Below are positions 19,961 to 31,319 of a stretch of 64,000 nucleotides of DNA, piece after piece. This DNA is from Pseudogymnoascus destructans (taxonomy: Eukaryota > Ascomycota > Leotiomycetes > Thelebolales > Thelebolaceae): positions 806,001 through 870,000 of the forward strand of contig NW_020167537.1 of the NCBI RefSeq assembly GCF_001641265.1, in the 5' to 3' direction. The notes below the pieces were generated by a model. The model saw only the letters and a list, made by a program, of their open reading frames with translations. It had not been told where the DNA came from and made no database searches. How positions within the stretch are numbered: position 1 is the stretch's first letter; the number at the start of each line of letters is the position of its first letter. The position numbers and the translations under genes are program-made.

Positions 19961-20629
19961 GCTCAAACTGGCCGCCGCTGACTCCGTGTGCTGACATCTT
20001 CGCTGGGTCGTGCTATTTTCCTTGTTATCGACGCGGTTTAATCACATTAGAATTGAAGTTTATTGGGGTCTATTAAATATTATTAAATGAAGTAAGTTTG
20101 GTGATTTTGCAAGTGAAGTAGGTCATCTTTGCACTGATCATCGGAGTTATCAAAATATAATCATGACGTCAATATTTGATATGCCAAATCAAGGCACTGC
20201 TGTAAGGTACAACATGACTGGTAATTCGATATTCATGATAAAATAGCAGCCGTTTGGCTCAGTAACTAGACTTTGCACCCATAAATGGTGGTAGTTCTCC
20301 TTGGAAGCTGGCGAAATGTACGCCGCGGACCACTTAAGTATTGATGGTTCACGTCTAGTTTCTATTTGCAGAGCCACGGAGCCTATTAGATAGCCTTACA
20401 AAGGTATCACGAACGTATTCACAACACCGAAGTGAAATGTAATGCCCGAGTTGCAATACTAGGGGTCTCAACAGTGTGATGTCAACCACCCCACGGCAGG
20501 TGCTGTCCGCGGGCCGCACCGAACTTAGTGCCCGATGCGCCATCCCCCCAACGCGATACCTTAATACTAGGCCAACTATTAGAGCAAAATATTTGGCAGG
20601 ATGTGCTTCTCTATACATCGCTACCCAGT
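19961..20629. other. 3' flank of the HET-domain gene, no gene seen
   Basis: Short overlapping frames only. No transposon end or known family was recognised. The region downstream of the HET gene stop (minus strand) should contain its 3' UTR. Confidence 0.4.
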
Positions 20630-22207
20630 TCATACTATCAATATCGCCTTGGCTTGATCATGCCTCACGACCCCTGTAAAGACACCCGTCGAATATTTCG
20701 CCTTGTCTCCCTCTTTCCACCTCACTAAGCCAGGAGAGCCAAATATCCACCTAATGCTAGACGCAGCAAATAACTCGACATACTGGCGTTCATTCAGGGG
20801 TTTTAATGGAAAAAATAAGCCGTCCTCGCATATCACGGGTGCTTGGGTACCACTAAAACGCATCTGCTTCAAAGCCTTTAACATTGCTTCGCCAAAACTG
20901 AGCTTCTCACCCTCAGTGTGCTTGAAGAATCCCTTGCTAGCCGCCCCGGGTTGAGTCAGGTCCTTTGGTCGGTACAGCCAGTTCTCCAGCAATCGCCCAA
21001 CTTCTTCACCTAGAGCTTCCGACTGCTGTAGTCGAATCATATTATCAAGCCAGAATCTCAGACTGTGCCCGGTCTGAGTCGTGCCAAATGGTTCTCCCCA
21101 GCTACTCCAACTTAGCAGTGGGATCAGGTGCACTGGTTTTGACAGATCGGTTTGAACTTGCTTGGGGTTAGGGCGCCATTGTAAGCCAAGAGTCTCGTCC
21201 CTTTTGTCGGTTGTGTATATGAACGAGTAGTCATTGTTAGCCTCGCAAGTGGCCATAACTTTCTCGGATAGGTCAGACAATGACATAGTCGGAGGTCCCC
21301 AAGACACTTCTTGAGTTAATGCGCCAAGAGAGGCCAGCAACCTATTTGCTGGAAAAAACGGATCATACGTTTGGCAAGCCATATTTGCTAACACCTGAAA
21401 TACTGAGCGGCCAAGGTAACTCGAGGTTGCCAAATCCGCTAAGACATCCTCGAACGTGTTGAGGGTTGGAAACTCGATAAGTGATTCGCTAGTTGTCTTG
21501 TCGTTGCGCTTTTTCCACTGGTCTAGGGAGAATCCTGTGCAGTTGAAGAACCTTTCCCCTTTTACGATGTAGTCGTAGCCTTCGGGGTGTATTGGCGCAA
21601 AATGGATGTTACGGGCATTGACGAGCTCTTGGTATGTCCAGACGCTGGTGATCCAGTCACCCTCTAGCGCCTGCATATCATCATACGAGAGAGCATCAGG
21701 AGTTGTTCCCGAGGATGCTTCTAGGATGATCTTCCAGGCGGGATCTTGGATGATAATTATCACCGATTCCGCGGCGCTGTAGATGTGACCCATATTTCTG
21801 ATGGTCAGTAAATACATCTTGCAGCAGCATGTCTCGGAAACGGACCTTTCAAGCGTTCCGTATCGGTCCGGGCCATCGGAGTACGGGACACAGAGGGCAT
21901 CTATCCAAAACCCCTCTTCAATCGGACCATCTGCCTCGAAACCCGATGCCTTAATAGCTCTAATAGCGGCGATTAGAGCAGGACGAGTCTTGTCCGGAAT
22001 ACTTATCTCGTTATCGAAGAAGCTGCCAGGCTTCTCACGGCCTTGCCCCCATACGTACGAAATGCAATGAAACTTCACGCTGCGAGCATCTTTGATATCG
22101 AGCGGTTCTGATACATGCCACAGCTGGCCATTGAGCTCTTCGACGCCCCTGTCGCCTTTATTTCTGCTGTCGCCAGGTTTCAAGGGGACTACAAGTTGTA
22201 ACTTCAT
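20630..22207 (-). CDS. HET-domain (heterokaryon incompatibility-type) protein
   Basis: HET domains are used in fungal non-self recognition and programmed cell death; the partner here is unknown. The frame encodes 525 residues from ATG 22207. HET hallmarks are ISYVWGQG near residue 50, FWIDALCVPYSD near 100, NMGHIYSAAESVIIIIQD near 140 and SVWTYQELVNARNIHF near 190. The C-terminal 300 residues have no domain I recognise. A 48-nt stretch (21798-21845) between TLER and NMGHIY begins GT, ends AG, contains TACTGAC and is a multiple of three. It is probably an intron, because HET proteins normally run directly from the conserved R into M..IY. The protein would then be 509 residues. No disabling lesion is seen. 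Confidence 0.87.
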   Translation of the reverse strand: MKLQLVVPLKPGDSRNKGDRGVEELNGQLWHVSEPLDIKDARSVKFHCISYVWGQGREKPGSFFDNEISIPDKTRPALIAAIRAIKASGFEADGPIEEGFWIDALCVPYSDGPDRYGTLERSVSETCCCKMYLLTIRNMGHIYSAAESVIIIIQDPAWKIILEASSGTTPDALSYDDMQALEGDWITSVWTYQELVNARNIHFAPIHPEGYDYIVKGERFFNCTGFSLDQWKKRNDKTTSESLIEFPTLNTFEDVLADLATSSYLGRSVFQVLANMACQTYDPFFPANRLLASLGALTQEVSWGPPTMSLSDLSEKVMATCEANNDYSFIYTTDKRDETLGLQWRPNPKQVQTDLSKPVHLIPLLSWSSWGEPFGTTQTGHSLRFWLDNMIRLQQSEALGEEVGRLLENWLYRPKDLTQPGAASKGFFKHTEGEKLSFGEAMLKALKQMRFSGTQAPVICEDGLFFPLKPLNERQYVELFAASSIRWIFGSPGLVRWKEGDKAKYSTGVFTGVVRHDQAKAILIV

Positions 22208-22750
22208 TGCTTAGAAAACATACCAGGTCTCTAGAGTTTTGAATCGAATTGCCAGATGCTATCCGATGGACAAAGTCTGGAAAGACATCAGCAACGCTGG
22301 GCTGGTGATTTTTGCGGGGTTGATTAGGCCCTTGCCCCTGGATGAGAACCCCACAAGGAGAGGGCGTGGAGTTTCTCGAGGATGGCGCTCAGCTTTGTGC
22401 TGGCGACGATGGAGGAGGCGTTGAAGGACATGGTTTCTAGCAATAGTCTCAGGGAGTATGGCGATAGTAGGTTTCTTCGGGAGCAGATAGAGATACCATC
22501 CGGTCAAGAAACACCTCTCTCCACGTCGGTCCCTAGAAAACCGCAACGTTATAGTTATGTCTCGGGTCATCCGCCCACCGATTGCTCCCTTGGCGAGTCA
22601 AGCACCACCAACGATCGACCACGGCGGCCGGCGAATCACTTTCCGCCGCCCGCCACCCCACTGAACCCTCCCCAACATAAAAAAAACGACCAAAATATTA
22701 TCATCTACGACAACAACACCACGTCCAACGTCAGGAATGGCAAAAGAATT
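22208..22750. other. Spacer between the HET gene and tRNA genes
   Basis: It should hold the HET gene promoter (minus strand). A T-run on the minus strand at 22742-22745, directly after the tRNA-Val 3' end, is a plausible RNA polymerase III terminator. No other gene is seen. Confidence 0.45.
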
Positions 22751-22834
22751 GACCAGGCTGGGGTTCGATCCCAGGACCTTTTCGGTACATTAGAAATGTT
22801 AACGAAACGTGATAACCAACTACACCACCCGGCC
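22751..22834 (-). tRNA. tRNA-Val (anticodon AAC) with an 11-nt intron
   Basis: The minus strand folds as a cloverleaf: acceptor GGCCGGG with CCTGGTC, a D arm with GTG/CAC and AGTTGGTT in the loop, anticodon stem TTTCG/CGAAA, and T arm CTGGG/CCCAG. The anticodon loop is TTAACA followed by an 11-nt intron and C, giving anticodon AAC with the intron at the usual place after position 37. T-loop position 54 is A instead of T. Eighty-four nt is the 73 of a standard tRNA plus the intron. Confidence 0.87.
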
Positions 22835-22842
22835 AATGGATG

Positions 22843-22933
22843 TGCTCCCATACGGATTTGAACCGTAGACCACGTTATCACATGATCACCATATCTTACT
22901 AGTGCCGCACTCTACCAACTGAGCTACGAGAGC
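22843..22933 (-). tRNA. tRNA, probably Thr (anticodon AGT), with an intron of about 18 nt
   Basis: Acceptor GCTCTCG pairs with TGGGAGC, the D arm is GCTC...GAGT with AGTTGGTA, and the T arm is TACGG-TTCAAAT-CCGTA. The anticodon loop CTAGTAA matches that of threonine tRNA(AGT). The 3' half of the anticodon stem (TAACG) pairs imperfectly with CGGCA (two mismatches), so intron limits and identity are less sure than for its neighbour. It lies 8 nt upstream of tRNA-Val on the same strand, without a T-run between them. Confidence 0.7.
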
Positions 22934-23102
22934 TGATTGTTGAGGTGAGAAAGCGTATTTGAAATTATGAGTATCATCGATTTGGCCGGTGGAGCATACG
23001 CCATCTTACATTATATAAAGCATTCTCGATCGTACTATACAGCTATCCCCAAGCCATCGCAACGCCAACCCATGCATTCAATCCATACGCCTTCAAGCCA
23101 TA
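22934..23102. other. Spacer between the tRNA pair and the WDR59-like gene
   Basis: The upstream flank of the tRNA pair and the 3' flank of the minus-strand gene ending at 23103. A TATATAA sequence near 23012 lies about 80 nt upstream of the tRNA-Thr 5' end. No gene is seen. Confidence 0.4.
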
Positions 23103-26100
23103 TCATACTCCCTCAGTACTACTCACACTTCCCTTCTTCCTCAACCCACTCCCAACTCCCATCCACCCATCTCTCACCCTCACCTGCCCCAACCTCCGAC
23201 TCAGCGTCGAGTAATTCAACTGCGCCTGCCCCATCGCCTGCCCCATCGTCCCCCTCGGTGTCTTCGCCGGCGGCACCTCCGCCCTACTGCCCCTCGCACC
23301 GTCCCAATCACTCCCCTCATCCCACTCCTCCGTTAACCGCCGCGGCGGCACCTTCGCCCGCCTCGCCTCCTTCTTACGCATCTTCTCCAGCGCTCCCATC
23401 ATCACCTCCCAGCTCTCTACGACGCCCATTCCGGCCCGGCGCGTGCAGTTGCAGTCGCATCCCCCGGCGCATGTCATGTCGTCTTTTGTTGCCTCCTCGT
23501 CGTCCCATGAGGAGAGGTAGGCGTCGAGACAGATCTGGTGCGATGCGCAGCCGCAGGACAGACAGGCAGCGTAGTCGCCGGTGATGGGCTCGATGCAGAT
23601 GACGCATTTAAGCTGCCGCTTCGTCATTTTGCAGCGCTCGCAGCGACCGACTGCGCCGCCAAGAGTGGAGGTTGAAGAGGAATTGAGAGGTTCGAGGCGA
23701 TGCTCGTGCTTGAGGCAGTATCCCGTGATGGAGAGGCCGCGGTCCGAGATAGGCTGGTGGGTGTCCTGTTTGCCGAGGAGTATTGGTGAGGGCGGCATGT
23801 CATGGTCCACAGAATGGATCGATGCCGCATTCGGTTTTGAGAATGGTGGCGATGGGGAACCAGGGGTGAAGTATTCTAGCAGTGAGTCAAATTTGAGGAT
23901 TTCCAACCTAGTGAAGGGAAGAGACCAAGCAAAGAGCATCTCGGCATATAGCATGCGGTAGCTTTTAAATACCGCAGTGTGCTCGAACTCGAGAAGTGGC
24001 GTCGACATGCAACTTTCGTCGTCAAAGGCGCTCTGATTATGCATCGTGACGCTAATACCGGTCACTGTCACTAAGGTTTCATTCACGGTAGTACTGTCGT
24101 CATCAGAATACGTCGACTTGGCATACGGCGACTTTTCTCGGACGCTTTCGAGATATGTTGTATTACCCCACGTCACGGCGCTAGGCGTCAGAGTGCTGAT
24201 CATGCTCTCTACTGGACTGGGGCGCTTGCGATTCGGAGGGGATGAGGAACCTGTGTTGTAGAAAGGGTTCTTCAAATTCGAAGCAAAGCTGGATGCAAGG
24301 CCAGAGTTGGCACGCTGCAGTAACCGCCTATCATCCGGGGATGTTGACAAGCTTTGGGACTGTAGGTGTAGCTTCTCATGGAGCTTCTCCAAGCTGCCTC
24401 CTGTAGACCTCAGAGGGGGGGTTTCGCCACAAGAGAATGAGGCAGACGCAGGATCACTGCTCCACGGCCCATTTGACGATCCGAGAGAGCCATAAAATGG
24501 AGTGAGAGCTGCCCTTGGAGTAGAAGGTATCGAGTTATATGGTGTCTTTTGATATGTGCTCCACACAGCAATATCAGACGGGAAGTAGTCCAAAGAGAAC
24601 GCAGGCGTCTTCATGGAAAGTGGAGTCTGTGGTTGCGTAGGACGTATCTCTGTGTTTGGTAATGGGTCAACAGTAGATGGTTCGCTGAAGACGCAAGATA
24701 GCATCGCCAGCATCTGTATGTCAACCAGCTTCTCGAAATGATCAAAGAGGTCATCAATCAGGCTTTTGGCGAGAGGGCTGTATCCCCACTTGACTCTTCC
24801 CGATATGGCAAGGTTCTTCGTGTCAAAGGGCATATCGATGCCGCTGTCATATTGACTGTCACGCCTACAGTGTTTGATCATATCCCGCGCAATAACAAGG
24901 ATAGGCTCCTTCCGATGCGACTGATCAAGGATCTCGAGAGGTACCTCATGCTGCAGCAACATCCCGGCATATGTCCATAAGTCTGCATGCTCCTGGTGCC
25001 CGTACTTCATCGCAATCATCGCGTTGCGGTTGCAAACATCTGTTCCTTCGCCAAACACGGCATATTCCTGAGCCAGCTCAAGCTTCCCCGGCAAATAATC
25101 GGACACATCGTACATCGCAATCATGTTTTTAGGCTTCGAAAGCCGCCCCTTACTCAGAGTTCCGGTACCAGTTCCAGCCCCACTCGACTTATTGGACCGA
25201 TTTGCAGACAGTCCCTTCCGATAACTCGTGCCATGGATCTTTCGCCAGAAATCGAATGCGACGCTGACTTGGAACTGTGAAGAGTCGGAATCGCTCGAGG
25301 ATTCGCTTCCAGAGCCTTGCGACGAATCTGACTCGAAATCTTCCTCCTCATTGAGCGATGCAAACTTGCTTCTCGGTGGAAGCGACACTGTAGCAAGGCG
25401 GGAAAATGTATTGAAGGAAGGCCCGTCTTTGACCCTCGATTTGTCCCACGTGACGGAGCCAAGGAGGGACTTGAACCTCTCTTCTTTCGGTGGAAAGAAG
25501 CAGATGAGCTTACCATTGTTGGAGAATCGAGCGCCTGAAAGTCTCGGGAGGGGTACGTTAGCGTGACGCCGACTCGCAACAAGAATCCCCTCTGTTGAGG
25601 TTGGATCCAATTCTTGAGACATCATCGCTGAATTGGTCGCTGGTAAGTCATCATCATCTTCGTCGCTAGAGCTCACGTCTGCAATACCGTCAAGATTATC
25701 AACGTCGTCAGATCCCTTGAGCCATTGCGTGCTCTCTTCGAGATTGACTTCCCCAAGCAAATAGCAGAGCGCAGCCTCTAGGCAGCCACGGTGACGCCCA
25801 ATAAATCCGGTAGCAATCTGTTGAACCTCGTGCGAAATCCGCTCGTTGGTATCGTCTGATATCAAAGAGGACTTACCAATATTGAACGTGGGTATTTTGG
25901 GCCCGGGATACTGGTTTGGAAACTGTATCGTAGCCTTAATGAACACCGACTCCCCGTCCTTGCCCCACGGACCATTCATCGACGCCGTAACGGAGCGAGT
26001 GTCCATATTAACATCGTTGAACGTGACCTTACTGTACTGCTGGTGCACACGGATGATCTCGTCGTGTAGCGACTCCGGCGTGTCCCAATCGCCTTCCATA

Positions 26101-27608
26101 TCGAAATTGGGACTGATGACAGACAGTCGTCGCGCAGGGATTTTGCCCTGCCCATCCTCATCATCGCCACCGCCATTGGCGCTGAACTTGATACCGCTCA
26201 TCCAGTTGATCTGGCTCCGCCATTCGGAATTCATGGGCTTTCCTCTCATGGTCGATCCATGAACGCCCACCCTGCTCCGAAACCTCTTCGTCGGAGACAT
26301 CTTCTTAATCTCGTCGCTGAGGACGCTGTATGAATTCTCTTTGTCGTGGCTGCTGCTCAACAGGCGAGGAGCCTTGATCGTAGCAGACTTCTTCTCCATC
26401 TCCGCTCGCTCCACGTTTCTAAACGTTTTGTAAATGGCGCCTTTGCGAGTAACATTCAGCTTCTTCGTCATCTGGCTCCCCTTGACATATCCGACATTTT
26501 CGAGCAATGAATTCGCCACGCGTTGTAGTTTCAGCTCCTTATCGTCTCCCCAGGATACCAGCTGAAATTCGCGGTTGTCCATTCCATCCTCATTAATACT
26601 GCCGCGTGATCTCCATAGGAACTCCTTCACCTGCCGCTCGCCGTGGTTGAATACTGCTACCGCAGGGGCCATTGTATCGGACTCCACGCCCTCCTTTCGC
26701 CGGTCATACAAATACAGGTTTCCCGGCGCATTCTGTGGCATCGCCAGGAGACCCCAACCAAAAGGTGTATGTCTAGCACGCCACACCGGAAAAGAAGTCC
26801 GAATGACTCGCTCCGGGATAGGCTCTTCCGCAGCAGTGTCCCAGAACTTGATACTCTTATCCAGCGAACACGTAACAATCTGCGTTGCAGAAACACGGTT
26901 CCAATCCACACCGTAGATCTTCGAGCTATGCGCCTCAATCGACTTCATCGGGTATGCTCCATGCCGGTCGTCCCAAATTCGCAGCCATCTGTCATGCGAT
27001 GACGCCAGTATATGCCCCTCCTGCCGATTCCACTTCACCTGCGTCGCGCCCGCGTCCCAATCCACAAATGTCAATGCTGGCCGACGCGGCCTCCGCAGAT
27101 CCCACGCATTGACGTATCCGTCAACCGCGCATGTCGCCAGGATATCGGGGTGATGGGCTGAGAAGTTGATGTCGGTGATCGCGCGCGTGTGCGCGTGTAG
27201 CGTATGTTCGATGGCTCCCTGCCGCGTATCCTCTTGCATGGCAAGGTTCCACACCAGCGCCTTCTGGTTCGCGGTGCAGGCGACCCAGTAGTCGCGGGCG
27301 GCGAAGGGCGACCATTGTACGTCGGCGATGTTCCATGATGTGCCATGTCGGAGGTGTCGGGGGGGATTCAGCGGTGAGTCGAGGTCGATGATGTCAAGGC
27401 CGGTTTTCCTGTACTACTAGTTAGAATATGGCCGGTATACCTGGACGGAGGACACTCACGAAGCAATAGCTACATCTCGTCCGGAAGGCGAGATTGTCGC
27501 GGACCCAATGTCCGTGGCGGACTTTTGAACGTGGATAGAGACATTGGCATCAAATGTACTGCTGTCAAACGCCGACTTAATGCCCTTCTCTTCGCGAATT
27601 TTCTCCAT
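23103..27608 (-). CDS. WDR59/Sea3 (Mtc5)-type subunit of the SEA/GATOR2 complex
   Basis: Homologues sit on the vacuole/lysosome surface in the SEACAT/GATOR2 complex and relay amino-acid signals to TORC1. Two exons: 27460-27608 (starting MEKIREEKGIKSAF) and 23103-27408. A 51-nt GT-AG intron (27409-27459) contains CTAAC. The joined product has 1484 residues. N-terminal WD40 propeller, residues about 60-400: WSPFAARDYWVACT, DINFSAHHPDILATC, GVDWNRVSATQIVTCSLDKSIKFWD. RWD domain, about 490-590: ESLHDEIIRVHQQYS, FPNQYPGPKIPTF. Long Ser-rich middle. C-terminal RING/zinc region with CERCKMTKRQLKCVIC and CLSCGCASHQICLDAYL. This domain order is that of Sea3/WDR59. The gene is continuous without lesions and divergent to UBC13. 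Confidence 0.93.
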
Positions 27609-28192
27609 CACTCCGCGCCGTCATGCGTCCCTGCCATAGGGCGGAAGCTCACGATGCAGGCCACTCCCCAACTGCGGTCGCGGGTGCTCCAAAGCGCATT
27701 GCCTGGCGCCTTATTAATGGACGGAAGCTGTCATGTATGGCGATCTATCACTCTAACCGCAGTATATCTTTTGAGCGCCTTCGAAATTGTATCCTGGGAT
27801 ATAAAGCGTCGCCGATTGCCATCGTGAATCATCCTCCATGATCGTGCTCCCAAGCCGTCCATAAGTAGACTAGCGCCAGTTTGACGGTGACGGGTTTGAC
27901 CGCAGTCCCGCATAATTTAACAAAGACCTCGAGGCTTACATATACGTCACAGCCACAATTTTCTTTGAAATATTATTCTATCTGTAGGTAAAGCGCTTTT
28001 CTATACTATTCTTCTCAAGCTCACCTGTTGCAGCTTCATCCTCTGCCGACACTCACGCGATCGACCACCCCACTACCCCTCCACCTTACCCGCCGATAGG
28101 GTACGCGCAGTGAGACACGGAAACCTCACTGAACCCTCCTATCACCTCTTGAAACGACTTCCAGGAGTGGAATATTACAGCAAACTACAAAT
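27609..28192. promoter_or_regulatory. Divergent promoter region of the WDR59-like and UBC13 genes
   Basis: A 584-nt interval between two outward-facing start codons with no supported ORF. It must hold both promoters and 5' leaders. No TATA box or specific factor site stands out. Confidence 0.5.
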
Positions 28193-28823
28193 ATGGCCGC
28201 GTTACCAAAGCGGATCATCAAGGAGACCGAGCGGCTGATGGCAGAACCGTAAGCCATCACCCCGCGCATGTCAGACTCCACAGCCTGACCTCCTATACAG
28301 TGTCCCGGGCATCAGCGCCATCCCTCACGACGACAACCTGCGCTATTTTGATGTTAAGATCCATGGCCCCACACAATCGCCTTATGAGGGTATGTGGCGT
28401 CCTATGACTTGCCGGCTTCAGCCATACTGACACAAACCAGGTGGCATTTTCAACCTCGAACTCTTCCTCCCAGACGACTACCCAATGACGCCCCCCAAGA
28501 TCCGTTTCCTCACCAAGATCTACCACCCCAACATCGACAAGCTCGGCCGCATCTGCCTTGATGTGTTGAAGAGTCAGTCTCATATCCTCCACCAACCTAC
28601 CCCGCATCTACCCATCCACATACCAAAATACTAACGCACTCCCAAAGGCAACTGGTCTCCAGCTCTCCAAATCCGCACCATCCTCCTCTCCATCCAGGCC
28701 CTCCTCGGCGCCCCTAACCCCGATGACCCTCTCGCCCCCGATGTCGCCAAGCGCTGGAAGGAGGATGAGCCCGCCGCCATCGCGACGGCGAGGGAGTGGA
28801 CGCGCACGCATGCTATGTCATAG
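28193..28823 (+). CDS. UBC13: Ubiquitin-conjugating enzyme E2, Ubc13 type
   Basis: Ubc13 with its Uev partner (Mms2) makes K63-linked ubiquitin chains in error-free DNA damage tolerance. Four exons: 28193-28248, 28301-28389, 28441-28572 and 28648-28823, with three GT-AG introns of 50-75 nt. The product is 150 residues, the standard length. Visible features are MAALPKRIIKETERLMAEP at the N terminus, YPMTPPKIRFLTKIYHPNID with the HPN motif, the catalytic cysteine in GRICLDVL (around residue 87), and the Ubc13-specific stretch NWSPALQIRTILLSIQALLG followed by APNPDDPL. ATG 28193 matches the conserved start of the family. No lesion is seen. Confidence 0.97.
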
Positions 28824-29456
28824 GTTGGACGATGCCTGACTGGAAGGCCCACATGCCTAGGGGCGTGGGCTATGGATTATTTGGTTGCAGTTCGAGCATT
28901 TGCGGAAGTCGCTGTATTTGTTGGGGAGCAGTAGGGATGCGTAAGTGGAAGTGGGGGTACCTGCTGAGCATTGCCGTTACTGGGACCAGCACCTGGGTTG
29001 CTGTTGTTTGAGCGTGTGAAGGGGGAGGGACTGGATGGATAGTTGGCTACGCGCATTTTCTGAGCTGCGGCGTCTGTTCAGCTGGTAGGTGTATAGGGGT
29101 TGGCACGCGCGGGCTGTAGCCAGTGGATGGGTTGATGTTGATTGAGATTATCCCTATATTGGGGCAAGGGAAAACATAGGAGAGAGCAATTCATGGGATG
29201 TTACTGTCTTTGTGCATATGTGCATGTGTTCGTACATTTATTACGTTATTATGACAATCCCTGCAATACATGCTGACACCTGGTAAATAATCAATGCGCC
29301 CTATAGTTCCCGAATAGGGGGATAGGATATGCAATATGCAGTGTTGGCAGTAGTATTTGACTATTACAATATCTATTGCAATATTAACAGGGTATGAGAT
29401 AGAGTTTTCACCGATCTCTTGTCCTGTAGAAATTGAAGCCTTTAATATAAATACTA
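28824..29456. other. 3' flank of UBC13, no gene seen
   Basis: GT-rich and then AT-rich DNA without a supported frame. The UBC13 3' UTR lies in the first part. No transposon end was identified before the hAT fragment at 29457. Confidence 0.4.
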
Positions 29457-29860
29457 TTGTATCAAGACAAAATGGACCCTTTAGGCGCATCATCGCCACC
29501 CCCTGAATCAAGTGTTCTTTCTAGCCACGATACTCCAGACCTCAAATCGTTCGATCCAGTCACATCCTCCTCTTCTACCAAACGATCTAGACGAAAACCA
29601 ACAGAAAAGCGTCGGGCGCGGACATCCTTTGTATGGAAGCATATGCCGGGTCCAATTGACACAATATATCAACAGGAAGGCTCTGAGGCTATATACTGGC
29701 GTTGAAAATATTGTCCAAAGGAGTACAGAGAGTCTGGTGGTACAGCATTTATTGCAGTTCATCTACAAACTGTACATGAGATTGTTAATAGCCAGGAGCA
29801 ACAAAACACCCTTTAGCAATTAAGTATCTCTACTGCGATGGCACGAGGCCTTGCACGTTG
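29457..29860 (+). pseudogene. hAT transposase fragment, BED zinc finger
   Basis: An open frame from about 29472 reads a Ser-rich leader and KRSRRKPTEKRRARTSFVWK, then YQQEGSEAIYWR, a stop where a cysteine is expected, and KYCPKEYRESGGTAFIAVHL ending in QTVHE. The two cysteines and H...H spacing are those of a BED-type finger at the N terminus of hAT transposases. The rest of the transposase is absent. Confidence 0.7.
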
Positions 29861-30073
29861 TTCGGTCTCTTTTAATATAGTCGAAATCTCCGAATTCAGA
29901 AACCTCCTTGCATACCTCAATCTAGAGGTCAATAACTACGACTACTCTTACCGGTCAGTACCTTTGGCCAAAGTGACTAACGATTTATAAAGCTCACACC
30001 TTCAGCCAATGCCCGTGGACCGAATACTGCCATCATCTCATCTGCCGATTTCTACACACACGACTACAATATC

Positions 30074-31164
30074 ATGAGCATTCAAACCCATCCCCGTCAA
30101 CACGCTACGCCTCCGGAAAGTTTCACCAGCCTCCCTTTGACCCCTCCCCTAACAGATAAGACGACAACAAGTTTGGTCTCGCGCATTATAGAGGAGATTA
30201 AGAATCGGCAGGAGGGACGCAACTTGACGAGTACGCCCTGGGCTGTCTACTTATTAGACCTGAAGGGGTACCAGGAGCTGCAGCACGAACTCCAAAGAGA
30301 TGAGTCGCTCTGGGGGTTTGCACAGCATAAACTCCGGTATAAAAAACCCTGATCAACCCCCTCTGTCCGATTTTATTACCTAGCTAACACTGCACGTAGA
30401 TATGATTACTTCCCCTCCACCAGTCGACTTGTTCTTCGAATGCCCACCACCTTGCACGAAGAATTCATTACAAGCATTGTCGAGGAGATACAAGTCCAAT
30501 TGAAGTCTATCCAAAACGCCTCAGCAGAGTTCGCAAAGGAGATCAGGTCTGGCGGATCAGCATCAATCAAGTTTGCAGACGAAGAGTATGGCAAGCATGA
30601 TCCTGACGCGCAGTTCCGGCACTCGAAGGCCCAATTTCCAGGAATCGTGATTGAGGTGTCGTATTCGCAGAAGAGAAAGGACCTCGAGCGTCTTGCGGAC
30701 GATTATATCCTTGGGTCTGATAGCGATATTCTGGTAGTTGTGGGCTTGGATATCGAATACAAAACTGGCAAGAAGGCAACCTTATCTGTCTGGAGGCCGA
30801 ACATTATCACAAATGAAGCTGGGGAGAAAGAACTAGTCGCCCAACTGATCGTCGCGAACCAGGGTTGCATACACCATTGTCACCTACGTCCTATGCTAAC
30901 CTGATGCAGGTTTTCCGTGATAGCAATAGCAATCCAAGCGCATCTCGCACAGGAGGCCTTCGGCTACGCCTTCGAGACTTCGCCACGGAAGCCCTGGCTG
31001 GGGCTGAACTACAGCTACGCGATCCAATTATCCTCCCTACCAACAAACTATATTCGCTTCTCGAGCAAGCGGAGGATGCAGCATCCGTCGTCGGGCAGCA
31101 GACCGGCATCGTCACAACTGATAAGCCCTGGGTAAGAAGCGGCGCAGGGAATCCTCGCCGCTAG
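30074..31164 (+). CDS. Fungal protein with a PD-(D/E)XK nuclease-like core
   Basis: It belongs to a widespread, uncharacterised family of filamentous fungi. Exons: 30074-30336, 30400-30863 and 30910-31164; intron 1 (30337-30399) is GT-AG with GCTAAC. Residues about 85-120 read RYDYFPSTSRLVLRMPT. The central block KHDPDAQFRHSKAQFPGIVI followed by EVSYSQKRKDLERLADDYIL and LVVVGLDIEY has the D...E-x-x-x-Q/K pattern of restriction-nuclease-like folds (inference). The end reads VFRDSNSNP and LRLRLRDFATEAL. Joining exon 2 to exon 3 at the visible GT (30864) and AG (30909) shifts the frame by one. The family sequence requires VANQ directly followed by VFRD, which would need one G fewer at 30862-30864. 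The gene may therefore be freshly broken or may end at the stop near 30903. Confidence 0.72.
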
Positions 31165-31319
31165 AGGAGCTTTCTCGGAGATATGAGAAACGCTTTCGCG
31201 CGGACGAGAGTAGAGCAGTAGATCAAACAACAAGAGACGATTCTTCGTACAAGACGGGTTCAACATCTGAGGGAGAAGCCAGTTGATTTGTGGTAGAGCG
31301 AAAGAATAACCTTCTTGTT

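Noticed and set aside
20189..20728. Small frames downstream of the HET gene on both strands
   Set aside because: Short, overlapping and without recognisable features; some overlap the HET gene end.
22382..22861. A 159-codon plus-strand frame
   Set aside because: It runs through the minus-strand tRNA-Val gene and shows no protein motif; most likely a chance frame.
22967..26262. Long frames on the plus strand, including a Ser/Pro-rich one at 22967-23584
   Set aside because: They lie antisense to the well-supported WDR59-like gene; the Ser/Pro bias is the reverse reading of its codons.
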